Below are positions 44,171 through 54,043 of a stretch of DNA of 64,000 nt, in pieces. Location: the NCBI GenBank assembly GCA_963750065.1, contig CAVVPK010000019.1:124001-188000 (forward strand), written 5' to 3'. Numbering within the stretch: position 1 is the first letter of the stretch; each line of letters opens with the position of its first letter. The notes beneath the pieces are model-generated. The model was not told the origin of the DNA and did no database searches. It saw only the letters and a list, made by a program, of their open reading frames with translations. This DNA comes from CAVSRC01 sp963750065 (GTDB taxonomy: Bacteria > Pseudomonadota > Alphaproteobacteria > Rhizobiales > Kaistiaceae). A program made the translations under genes and the position numbers.

Positions 44171-44209
44171 CGTTTGGTAGCAAACGATGAATTGACTGCG
44201 GTCAATTCA
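44171..44209. promoter_or_regulatory. Two palindromes upstream of the exported-protein operon
   Basis: TGAATTGAC (44188-44196) and GTCAATTCA (44201-44209) form a perfect 9-bp repeat around four bases and contain TTGA-N6-TCAA, the Crp/Fnr-family layout. Next to it CGTTTG/CAAACG (44171-44186) is a second 6-bp repeat. Both lie about 85-120 bases upstream of the start at 44088. Regulator identity is inferred. Confidence 0.5.
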
Positions 44210-44336
44210 ACGCGGTCAACTTCGCGTGAGTGGCCAAAGCGTTGCGCTTTCAGGGACATGCCGGCGGCGGACGTGGCCTTGCGCCGCAGGATGAACGCCC
44301 TGCTCCTCCGGCGCGGTGGTGACCTACCGCTCGTTT

Positions 44337-46001
44337 TCAGGCGGTCAACCGGGGCCGTTGCCCCTCCATCCATGTCAGGAAGTCGGCCTGCGGGGCCGGC
44401 CGATGGATGTGGAACCCCTGCCCGAAATCGCATCCCCAGTCGCGTAACAGCGCCAGCGCGCCGCCATCCTCGATCCCTTCGGCGACGGTCTCCAGATCGA
44501 GCGCGTTGGCCAATCCGAGGATGGTCTGCACGATCTTCTGATCGTTGGCGTCTTGGGTGAGCCGTTTCACGAAGCTCTGGTCGATCTTGATGGCGCTGAC
44601 CGGCAGGTTCTTGAGATAGGCGAGCGAGGAATGCCCGGTTCCGAAGTCGTCGATGGCCACGCGGTAGCCGCGTTCGCGCAGCCGCGAGACGAGCTGTGCG
44701 CAGTAGTCGAAGTCGTCCATGACGGCACTTTCGGTAATCTCAAGCTCGACCGATTGCGGATCGATGGCGTGCAGCGCTACCGTCTCATCCAACGTCTCGA
44801 ACAGCGTTCGATCGTGCAGATTGCGCACCGACAGGTTGATCGCGACGCCCAAGGCGTGCCCGTGTGCCTTCCACGCCGCCACGTCCGCCAGCGCCGCTTT
44901 GATGACCCACTGCGTCAGGTTGTTGATGAGGACGGATTCTTCCGCCTGGGCGATGAAGTCGCAGGGCATGACCAGGCCGCGACCGGGAAGCTGCCACCGC
45001 AGCAGCGCCTCGGTGCCGCACACTCGCCCGGTCGCCAGCGACACTTTTGCCTGATGCCAAATGACGAACTCGTCGTTTGCGATCGCGGCGGGGATTCTTC
45101 CGAGCAGGATGAGGTTGTCGCGGCTGGTGAGGTCGGTCGCGCTTTCGTAGAGATAGAATGGGCGCATGCGGGTGGCGGCCGTGTGCATCGCGATGCTGGC
45201 CTTCTGCAGAAGTTCCTCGGCCGTTTGTGCATGCGTCGCGAATTCCGCCGCACCAATCGCGAAGTCGACGTGAACCGGCACGCCATCGATCATGTATGGA
45301 GAGCGCACGTGCGCTTCGATGTCGGTGAGCAGCTGCTGCGCCTCGGCGTTGCTTCTGAGTGCGGCCGCGAGGCGGTCTGGCTGGATGACGGCCATTGGCA
45401 CATCGTGCGGCAGCAGAGATCGTCCACGGTCGCAAACCTGCTTGAGCAGTTCTTCGGCGAACGCCGATCCGAAGGTGTTCTGGATGTCGAGAAAATTGTT
45501 CAGCTGCATGACGACCAGGAAGGGCTGGGTGCGCTCCCCTTCTTGTTCGACCATTCGCCGTAGCGCATTCAGGAGGCCCGTGCGATCGAGCAGCCCGGTG
45601 CGCGCGTCGTGCTCATTCAGCCAATCGAGTGTCGCCAATTGCCGGCGCAGTGCGTCAACACCGATACCGACGAAGCCTCCGATCAGACAGAAGAAGGCGG
45701 CGCGGTAGAGCCAATTCGCAAGATTTTGGGATTCGCCGGTGATCGCATCGAGCGGCATGTAGGGACCGATCAGCACGCCGGCGAACGCGCCCGCCAGGAT
45801 GCCGCCCGGCGCTCCAAAGACCATCGCGGCGAAAATGATCGGCAAGTACAAGATATGCAACGTGGCGTATTTAACGCCGCCGGTAGAGTAGACGAACCAA
45901 GCACTCCCCAGCAGGCCGAGCACGACCACGAAAATCGTCAGAAATCGTTGTACGCCGGGACGGTGCGACAAATGAGTCGAGGGCGCGCTCCGGTAGACCA
46001 T
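44337..46001 (-). CDS. Membrane-bound cyclic-di-GMP phosphodiesterase with degenerate GGDEF and EAL domains
   Basis: The 554-residue protein begins with about four transmembrane helices (residues 20-115), then a GGDEF-like domain whose signature is lost (I-Q-P-D-R-L-A-A-A-L where GGDEF is expected), then an EAL domain from about residue 300. EAL residues for metal and substrate are present: T-E-A-L-L-R-W, I-N-L-S, E-I-T-E-S, D-D-F-G-T-G-H-S-S-L, K-I-D-Q-S and V-A-E-G-I-E. It is therefore predicted to hydrolyse c-di-GMP, with the GGDEF part perhaps sensing GTP. The start ATG 46001 has a weak ribosome site. It is monocistronic. Confidence 0.9.
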   Translation of the reverse strand: MVYRSAPSTHLSHRPGVQRFLTIFVVVLGLLGSAWFVYSTGGVKYATLHILYLPIIFAAMVFGAPGGILAGAFAGVLIGPYMPLDAITGESQNLANWLYRAAFFCLIGGFVGIGVDALRRQLATLDWLNEHDARTGLLDRTGLLNALRRMVEQEGERTQPFLVVMQLNNFLDIQNTFGSAFAEELLKQVCDRGRSLLPHDVPMAVIQPDRLAAALRSNAEAQQLLTDIEAHVRSPYMIDGVPVHVDFAIGAAEFATHAQTAEELLQKASIAMHTAATRMRPFYLYESATDLTSRDNLILLGRIPAAIANDEFVIWHQAKVSLATGRVCGTEALLRWQLPGRGLVMPCDFIAQAEESVLINNLTQWVIKAALADVAAWKAHGHALGVAINLSVRNLHDRTLFETLDETVALHAIDPQSVELEITESAVMDDFDYCAQLVSRLRERGYRVAIDDFGTGHSSLAYLKNLPVSAIKIDQSFVKRLTQDANDQKIVQTILGLANALDLETVAEGIEDGGALALLRDWGCDFGQGFHIHRPAPQADFLTWMEGQRPRLTA

Positions 46002-46145
46002 GGAGCCATTCGCGCACGGAATATCTCCTCTGCGCTCACGACGAATTCATGCCGGCGCCCGTCCGGCTCGTCGGAGTTGCAGACAGGCTGGGCTCAAAAC
46101 TCTTACTAAATCGATAAATCTTTGCCGTGCGGGCCCGGGTCCCGC

Positions 46146-46457
46146 CTATTCTTCCGGCTCGGTGGTGAACTGCAGCGGATAGCCGGCGCTCTTGCCGTAT
46201 TCCGTCGCCTCCGTCGCCTTGGTCTCGGCGATGTCCCTGGTATAGACCGCGACCACGCACACGCCCTTGCGGTGGGCGGTGATCATGACGCGATAGGCCT
46301 GCTCCTCGCTGACGCGGAAGACAGCCTTCAGCACGGCGACGACGAAGTCGCGCGGCGTGTAGTCGTCATTGACCAGAATGACCTTGTGCAAGCGCGGCCG
46401 CTCGACCTTGGTCTTGGGCTTCACCCGCGGCTTGGTCAGGGTGTCCTTGTCGCTCAT
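46146..46457 (-). CDS. clpS: ATP-dependent Clp protease adaptor ClpS
   Basis: ClpS delivers N-degron substrates to ClpAP. The 103-residue protein has an unstructured N-terminus (about 25 residues) and the core H-K-V-I-L-V-N-D-D-Y-T-P-R-D-F-V, then A-Y-R-V-M-I-T-A-H-R-K-G, with the binding-pocket Asp, Thr and His in place. AGGAGGAGGGGA precedes the ATG. No clpA gene lies beside it on the visible strand, which differs from the usual clpS-clpA pair. Confidence 0.93.
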   Translation of the reverse strand: MSDKDTLTKPRVKPKTKVERPRLHKVILVNDDYTPRDFVVAVLKAVFRVSEEQAYRVMITAHRKGVCVVAVYTRDIAETKATEATEYGKSAGYPLQFTTEPEE

Positions 46458-46742
46458 CGGCGGTCCCCTCCTCCTGCCGATCAGGGATCAGACGTCACGT
46501 TATCATGGCGGCCGCGCCCCAATTCCCCCGCTGTATTGAGGTGATAGGGCACCGCCAGCGGGTTTCCAGCCCCGTCACGCCGGCGTCACCGAAACCTGTC
46601 AAAAACCCACAGGCACCCGCCAAATCGGCTTTAAGCTGGCTAAGGATGGGTGCAAAGTCGTTCCAATCGCGCCGCCCCGGGCCTGAGCGCATTTCCAAGC
46701 GCCGGCCGCGGCGGCCGTTTCAACAATGAGGAGGCTCATTCG

Positions 46743-48707
<1,965 letters not shown>

Positions 48708-48727
48708 ACGTTCTCGGACGCATGATC

Positions 48728-48755
48728 AGGGGCGGGCTTCGGCCCGCCCCTTTTT
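48728..48755 (+). terminator. Rho-independent terminator after cpdB
   Basis: AGGGGCGGGC (48728-48737), a TTCG loop and GCCCGCCCCT (48742-48751) form a perfect 10-bp stem followed by five T. The TTCG tetraloop is especially stable. Confidence 0.9.
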
Positions 48756-48770
48756 CTTCGCTCATGAGGG

Positions 48771-49613
48771 TCAGCTGCGCGGATCGGCGATGGCAATCAT
48801 CTCCACCGGCGCCACGACGGCATCGTCGAGCCCGCGGACGTAGTCTGCAATCTTCTCGCGGAAGTCCGCCTTCATCAGCAGATGCAGACCGAGCTGCGGC
48901 GGTCCGCCGGCGGCTCTCATGCGCTCGCTCAGCTTGCGAAAGAAGTCACGAGCAAAATCGCGCCGGTTCCTCTCGTGACGCAGGGTGAAGCCGGCCTGGG
49001 CAAGCGCGCCGGCATAGGCCGCCGGCGTGGCGAGGAAGCTGGTCCTGGCAGAGGCCGCCCAGGGCTGCGGATAGACCGGCTCCGCATCGCCGATCCGCAT
49101 GATGTCGAAGACGGCGAAGGCGGCGCCCGGCTTGAGCACGCGGCGCACTTCGCCGAACAGCCCCACCTTGTCGGCAATGTTCATCCCGACATGGATCATG
49201 TAGGCGCCGTCGAATGCGGCGTCGCCGAACGGCATATGTTCGGCGCCGGCACGGCGATAGTCGACGGCGCCATTGAACCCGACACGGCGCGACAGCGCCG
49301 CGGCGGTATGCACGTAGTCTGCCGTGAGATCGACGCCGGTCACGCGGTAGCCGAGCCCGGCGAAGAAGCGGGACGCCCCGCCGATCCCGCAACCGACGTC
49401 GAGCAGATGGCTGCCGGCGGCGAAGCCGACCGCCGCCGCAAGGTCCGCCGTCGCTTCGCGTCCACCGGTGTGGAACTCGTCGACCGGCGCAAGGTCGTCG
49501 GCCGTCAGCTTGTCCGCATCGATGCCCGACCTGGCGATTGCATCGAGAATCGCTGCCTCCAGGTCGGGCCGCGCGTAATGCATCTCGATGTCTTTCTCGA
49601 TGTTGTCCGACAT
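48771..49613 (-). CDS. Class I SAM-dependent methyltransferase
   Basis: From ATG 49613 the protein has 280 residues. SAM motif I is L-L-D-V-G-C-G-I-G-G-A-S-R-F near residue 70, with an acidic residue at the end of beta 2 (VTGVDLT). The post-motif region is PFGDAAFDGAYMIHVGMNI. It resembles UbiE and sarcosine/dimethylglycine methyltransferases; the substrate is not evident. The frame is open to 49808 without homology. It is divergent from an HxlR regulator with a palindrome between them, so the two are probably linked in regulation. Confidence 0.85.
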   Translation of the reverse strand: MSDNIEKDIEMHYARPDLEAAILDAIARSGIDADKLTADDLAPVDEFHTGGREATADLAAAVGFAAGSHLLDVGCGIGGASRFFAGLGYRVTGVDLTADYVHTAAALSRRVGFNGAVDYRRAGAEHMPFGDAAFDGAYMIHVGMNIADKVGLFGEVRRVLKPGAAFAVFDIMRIGDAEPVYPQPWAASARTSFLATPAAYAGALAQAGFTLRHERNRRDFARDFFRKLSERMRAAGGPPQLGLHLLMKADFREKIADYVRGLDDAVVAPVEMIAIADPRS

Positions 49614-49670
49614 CGGCAACTCCGCTTGGTTGGCCCCGCCGTCGACGGTGCCCGCGGTCATGGCCATGGA

Positions 49671-49691
49671 ATAGTCCAGGATCTGTACTAT
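49671..49691. promoter_or_regulatory. Palindromic site between methyltransferase and HxlR gene
   Basis: ATAGTCCAGG (49671-49680) and TCTGTACTAT (49682-49691) pair at 8 of 10 positions around one base. It sits in the 128-base divergent gap, 51 bases before the regulator start, and fits a dimeric HxlR operator. Confidence 0.5.
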
Positions 49692-49741
49692 CGAGACTGC
49701 CCGGGTGGTTCTAATGACGGCAGACGCAGGGGACCAGTGCG

Positions 49742-50437
49742 ATGCGCAGCTATGGCCAGTTCTGTCCGATTGCGAAGGCCGCGGAGCTCTTCTGCGAGCG
49801 CTGGACACCGCTCATCCTGCGCGACCTTTCCGCCGGCGCCACACGCTTCTCGCAATTGCGGCGCGGCGTGCCCCTCGCCTCGCCGACGCTCCTGTCGCAG
49901 CGTCTGAAGGCGCTCGAAGCCGAGGGCGTCGTCGAGCGGCGCAGGAGCGGTCGCGGCTACACCTACCACCTCACCGAGGCCGGGCGGGATTTTGCGCCGC
50001 TGGTGCAGGCGCTCGGCGTATGGGGGCAGCGATGGTCGCGCCGCGACCTCGCCGAGAACGAGACGAGCCTGACGCTGATGATGTGGGGCCTGGAGACCTG
50101 CATCCGGCCCGATGCCTTCGGGACGCGCCGCGGCGTTGTGCTGCTGACGTTCACCGACCAGCCCGCGGCAAAGCGCAATTGGTGGTTCGTGAACGAGGAC
50201 GGTCGCGCCGAGCTGTGCATCGATGATCCCGGCTTCGAGGTCGATCTCTATCTGGCGACTACGCTTGACGACATGATCCGCTTCTATCGCGGCGACCTGT
50301 CGCTTCAGCGGGCGCTGGCGGACGGGCAGTTGAAGGCGGATGGCTCACCGGCGGCCCTTCGCATCCTGCCGCGCTGGCTGAAGCAGCCGCCCTTTGCTTC
50401 CGTCGCCTCGCGCCGTGCCGAGGCACACGCGACGTAA
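49742..50437 (+). CDS. HxlR family transcriptional regulator with C-terminal sterol-carrier-like domain
   Basis: The first 100 residues form an HxlR winged helix-turn-helix (QFCPIAKAAELFCERWTPLILRDL, then FSQLRRGVPLASPTLLSQRLKALEAEGVV). Cysteines C8 and C18 could act as a thiol sensor, as in some HxlR proteins. The remaining 130 residues resemble an SCP2-like ligand domain (RNWWFVNEDGRAELCIDDPG), a fusion found in Hyphomicrobiales. The total is 231 residues. It probably regulates the divergent methyltransferase gene. The ligand is unknown. Confidence 0.85.
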   Translation: MRSYGQFCPIAKAAELFCERWTPLILRDLSAGATRFSQLRRGVPLASPTLLSQRLKALEAEGVVERRRSGRGYTYHLTEAGRDFAPLVQALGVWGQRWSRRDLAENETSLTLMMWGLETCIRPDAFGTRRGVVLLTFTDQPAAKRNWWFVNEDGRAELCIDDPGFEVDLYLATTLDDMIRFYRGDLSLQRALADGQLKADGSPAALRILPRWLKQPPFASVASRRAEAHAT

Positions 50438-50590
50438 GCAGCAGGGCGCCAGGGCGCGTTCCGCCCGCCTTGGGGCCGTGTTCCCCCCGCGTCTTTTCGC
50501 CCGAAGGGGCTTTCCGTTTGGCCACAAACCTCCCACATTGATTGGGTCGCCCGTCCGGCGGCGGCTTCCCACATCGCAAAGAGATTTTCC

Positions 50591-51457
50591 ATGTCCACAC
50601 CAAACGCAGCGCATGCCGGCACCTTCAAGATCGGCGGCGAGATCGAAGTGAACCGCTTGGGCTTTGGCGCCATGCGCATCACCGGCCGCGGAATCTGGGG
50701 CGAACCGGCGGATCGGCCGGAAACCATCCGCACGCTCAAGCGCCTGCCGGCGCTCGCCGTCAATTTCATCGATACGGCCGATGCCTACGGCCCGGAGACG
50801 TCCGAGTTCCTCATCCACGAGGCCCTGCACCCCTATCCGGCCGGCATGGTCATCGCCACCAAGGGCGGGCTCACCCGCTCCGGCCCGGACCATTGGGAGC
50901 CCGTCGGCCGGCCCGAATATCTCGTCCAGCAGGCGCACCTCAGCCGCCGGCGCCTCGGCATCGAGGTGATCGACCTGTGGCAGCTCCACCGCATCGATGC
51001 CAAGGTCCCGCGCGACGAGCAGTTCGCGGCCATCGGCACACTGCTCGACGAGGGCGTCATCCGCTACGCCGGCCTCAGCGAGGTTTCGGTCGAGGAGATC
51101 AAGGCGGCCTCGAAATTCTTCAAGGTCGCCACAGTCCAGAACCGCTACAATCTCGTCGACCGGCAGAGTGAGGATGTGCTCGACTTCTGCACAGCCGAAA
51201 GCATCGGCTTCATCCCCTGGGCGCCGCTGAGTTCCGGCCACGTCGCCGGATCCGAGATCGAGGCGATCGCCAAGCGCCACAAGGTCACCCCCTCCGAGAT
51301 CGCGCTCGCCTGGCTCTTGAAGCGCAGCCCGGTCATGCTTCCGATTCCCGGCACCTCCAAGGTCGCCCATCTCGAGGAGAACGTGGCAGCCGCCGACATC
51401 GCGCTCAGCGACGACGAATTCGCCATGCTCGACGCGGAAGGCAAGGCAGCGGCCTGA
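50591..51457 (+). CDS. Aldo/keto reductase
   Basis: The 288-residue protein is an NADPH-dependent AKR of TIM-barrel fold. The tetrad is visible as D-T-A-D-A-Y (Asp and Tyr), I-A-T-K-G-G (Lys) and L-W-Q-L-H-R-I-D (His). The family ending L-P-I-P-G-T-S-K-x-x-H-L-E-E-N is present. The length is short-normal. The substrate cannot be deduced. The gene stands alone after the HxlR gene (153-base gap) and has a terminator. Confidence 0.9.
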   Translation: MSTPNAAHAGTFKIGGEIEVNRLGFGAMRITGRGIWGEPADRPETIRTLKRLPALAVNFIDTADAYGPETSEFLIHEALHPYPAGMVIATKGGLTRSGPDHWEPVGRPEYLVQQAHLSRRRLGIEVIDLWQLHRIDAKVPRDEQFAAIGTLLDEGVIRYAGLSEVSVEEIKAASKFFKVATVQNRYNLVDRQSEDVLDFCTAESIGFIPWAPLSSGHVAGSEIEAIAKRHKVTPSEIALAWLLKRSPVMLPIPGTSKVAHLEENVAAADIALSDDEFAMLDAEGKAAA

Positions 51458-51482
51458 ATCGTTCCTCCGCGCACAAAGATGG

Positions 51483-51507
51483 GGCGGGCCTCGGCCCGCC
51501 TTTTTTT
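51483..51507 (+). terminator. Rho-independent terminator after the aldo/keto reductase gene
   Basis: GGCGGGC (51483-51489) and GCCCGCC (51494-51500) pair perfectly with a CTCG loop and are followed by seven T. Confidence 0.88.
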
Positions 51508-51663
51508 GGTGCCCGAATCATCGGGTGGTGAGTTGCGCTGCCTCGGCGCACGACCGAGGCGCAAGCGCCAAGAGAATTTTGTGGCGTTTCTGTGAACTAC
51601 GGTGAACCGGTTCGCAGACGACGATAGTTGGCGATCAGGCGTTCCGTGGCCGGCGGTATGCGG

Positions 51664-51678
51664 TTAAGAAATTGTTAA
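51664..51678 (+). promoter_or_regulatory. CtrA-type box upstream of dnaB
   Basis: TTAA (51664-51667), seven bases, TTAA (51675-51678) and a following C match the alphaproteobacterial CtrA pattern exactly. It lies 138 bases before the dnaB ATG, in a gap of 359 bases that otherwise holds only the preceding terminator and no clear gene. CtrA control of dnaB is inferred. Confidence 0.5.
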
Positions 51679-51816
51679 CAGCGCGGCGAATCGGGGCACA
51701 ATCCGCGTCACGAGTACCTCCGGTTTCTTCGGGCAGAGATTCCAAGGGCCACGGACCTTCCGTCGCCTGATGGATGTTTCGATTCGGCAATCGCGGTTGG
51801 GAGGAATTGAGGCACT

Positions 51817-53313
51817 ATGGCATTTGCGGTTCGCGCGGTCGCCGACAACACGACCAACGAGACCTATCGCACCGCGCCGCAGAACGTTGAGGCGGAACAG
51901 GCGCTGCTTGGCGCCATCCTGGTCAACAACGAGGCCTTCTACCGCGTTTCCGATTTCCTCGAGCCGCAGCATTTCTTCGAGCCGGTGCACAAGGCGATCT
52001 TCGAGGTCGCCGGCCAGCTCATCCGCGCCAACAAGGTGGCCACACCGGTCACCATCAAGACCTTCCTGCCGAGCGACCTGGCCATCGGCGACATCAATCT
52101 GGCCACCTATCTCGCCCGCCTGGCGGCTGAGGCGACCACGATCATCAATGCCGAGGACTACGGCCGCACCGTCTACGATCTGGCGCTGCGCCGTTCGCTG
52201 ATCGGCATCGGCGAGGACATGGTCAACGTCGCCTATGATGCCACCGTCGAGCAGACGCCGGGCGCGCAGATCGAGGAGGCCGAGAAGCGGCTTTTCGACC
52301 TTGCCGAGAAGGGCCAGTACGGCGCCGGCTTCCAGTCCTTCGAGACGGCGCTGACCTCGGCCATCGATCTCGCCAGCGCCGCCTACAAGCGCGACGGCCA
52401 CCTCTCCGGCCTGGCCACCGGGCTTGACGACATGGACCGGCTGATGGGCGGTCTGCAGGCCTCGGATCTCATCATCGTCGCCGGCCGCCCGGGCATGGGC
52501 AAGTCGGCGCTGGCTACCAATGTCGGCTTCAACATCGCCAAGGCGTGGCGCGGCGATCTGCAGCCCGACGGTTCGATGAAGACGGTCGACGGCGGCATCG
52601 TCGGCCTGTTCTCGCTGGAAATGTCGGCCGAGCAGCTCGCCACCCGCATCATCGCCGAGCAGTCCGGCGTGTCGTCCGCCAATATCCGCCGCGGCCGTAT
52701 TGACGAGAGCGATTTCGCCCGCATCGTCGAGGCCTCGCGCGAGATGCAGCGCATCCCCTTCTATATCGACCAGACCGGCGGCCTCTCCATCGCCCAGCTT
52801 GCCGCCCGCGCCCGCCGGCTCAAGCGCCAGCGCGGCCTCGACCTCTTGATCATCGACTATATCCAGCTTCTCGCCGGCACCTCGCGGCGCAGTTCAGAAA
52901 ACCGCGTGCAGGAAATCACCGAGATCACCACGACGCTGAAGGCGCTGGCCAAGGAGCTGCAGGTGCCGATCGTCGCCCTGTCGCAGCTTTCGCGCCAGGT
53001 CGAGCAGCGCGAAGACAAGCACCCGCAGCTCTCCGACCTGCGCGAATCCGGCTCCATCGAGCAGGACGCCGACGTGGTGCTGTTCATCTACCGCGAGGAA
53101 TATTACCTCAAGAACGCCGAGCCGAAGCCCGGCACCGAGGAATACTTCAAGTGGCAGGACGAAATGGGCAAGGTCCACGGCATCGCCGAGGTGATCGTCG
53201 GCAAGCAGCGCCACGGACCGACGGGCACCGTGCGCCTGCATTTCGAGGACACGCTGACGCGCTTCTCCAACCTCGCCCCCGAGGGCGCCTATCCGGTGCC
53301 GTTCGAAGGGTAG
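51817..53313 (+). CDS. dnaB: Replicative DNA helicase DnaB
   Basis: DnaB is the hexameric helicase that opens DNA at the replication fork. The 498-residue protein has the N-terminal primase-interacting domain (APQNVEAEQALLGAIL) and the RecA-like core. The Walker A motif is GRPGMGKSALA near residue 225, followed by L-F-S-L-E-M-S-A-E-Q, the L-I-I-D-Y-I-Q-L-L Walker B and S-Q-L-S-R. No intein is seen. The start ATG has GGGAGGA upstream. It heads the group dnaB, SRPBCC gene, alr. Confidence 0.97.
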   Translation: MAFAVRAVADNTTNETYRTAPQNVEAEQALLGAILVNNEAFYRVSDFLEPQHFFEPVHKAIFEVAGQLIRANKVATPVTIKTFLPSDLAIGDINLATYLARLAAEATTIINAEDYGRTVYDLALRRSLIGIGEDMVNVAYDATVEQTPGAQIEEAEKRLFDLAEKGQYGAGFQSFETALTSAIDLASAAYKRDGHLSGLATGLDDMDRLMGGLQASDLIIVAGRPGMGKSALATNVGFNIAKAWRGDLQPDGSMKTVDGGIVGLFSLEMSAEQLATRIIAEQSGVSSANIRRGRIDESDFARIVEASREMQRIPFYIDQTGGLSIAQLAARARRLKRQRGLDLLIIDYIQLLAGTSRRSSENRVQEITEITTTLKALAKELQVPIVALSQLSRQVEQREDKHPQLSDLRESGSIEQDADVVLFIYREEYYLKNAEPKPGTEEYFKWQDEMGKVHGIAEVIVGKQRHGPTGTVRLHFEDTLTRFSNLAPEGAYPVPFEG

Positions 53314-53439
53314 CCGTCCGGGCTACGTGCCCGGCCGTTGACAGCCGCTGCCTGACGCGCGCGAGGGCACGGAGACCACGAACATGGCCCTCCCCGGCCG
53401 AATTCCTGTAAAGTGCCGACCAGCAAGGGAGTCTTTCGT

Positions 53440-53976
53440 ATGTTCAAGTGGCTGTTCGGCAACAAGGAAGAAAGCGGCGGCGGAGACCAGGCAAGCGGCG
53501 TCAAGGAACTGCTCGTCGTCACCCGCACGGTCAAGGCGACGCCGGAGCGCGCCTTTGCCGTCTTCGTCGACGAATTCGGCAAGTGGTATCCTGCCCAATA
53601 CACGCTCTCCGGCGACAACCTCGCCGAGATCGTGATCGAGCCGAAGATGAACGGCCGCGCCATCGAGCGCGACAAGGCCGGCGGCGAGATCGTCTGGGGC
53701 ACGGTGCTGAGCGTCCTGCGGCCGAGTCATATGGTGCTTGCCTGGCAGATCACATCGGACCGCAAGGTCATCGACAACGAGGCCGGAGCCAGCCGGGTCG
53801 ACGTGCGCTTCGTTGCGCAGGAGGGCGGCACGACGGAGGTGGTGCTCGTGCATCGCGATTTTCCCCGCCACGGCGGCGACTGGGAGAAGTACCGCCAGAA
53901 GATGAGCGTCAAGGAGGGCGGCTGGCCGCTGCTGATGGACCGCTACGCCAAGGCGGTCGCCGGCGAGCCGCTGTAG
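53440..53976 (+). CDS. SRPBCC (AHSA1/polyketide-cyclase-like) family protein
   Basis: The 178-residue protein has the helix-grip start VKATPERAFAVFVDEFGKWYP, the R-A-I-E-R-D and G-T-V-L-S-V-L-R-P segments, and a final amphipathic helix (GWPLLMDRYAKAVAG). This is the SRPBCC fold, which binds hydrophobic ligands. The start is ATG 53440 after AAGGGAG; the upstream GTG is not needed. Its role is unknown. It lies between dnaB and alr on one strand. Confidence 0.82.
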   Translation: MFKWLFGNKEESGGGDQASGVKELLVVTRTVKATPERAFAVFVDEFGKWYPAQYTLSGDNLAEIVIEPKMNGRAIERDKAGGEIVWGTVLSVLRPSHMVLAWQITSDRKVIDNEAGASRVDVRFVAQEGGTTEVVLVHRDFPRHGGDWEKYRQKMSVKEGGWPLLMDRYAKAVAGEPL

Positions 53977-54043
53977 GGTGTGAACGCGCTCGCCATTTCA
54001 TAGCCGGCGCTTCTCGCACCGAAATCCCCTATACTTGGCCGCC

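Noticed and set aside
46495..46698. A 67-codon frame between clpS and cpdB
   Set aside because: No ribosome site, no signal or domain, and composition like non-coding sequence.
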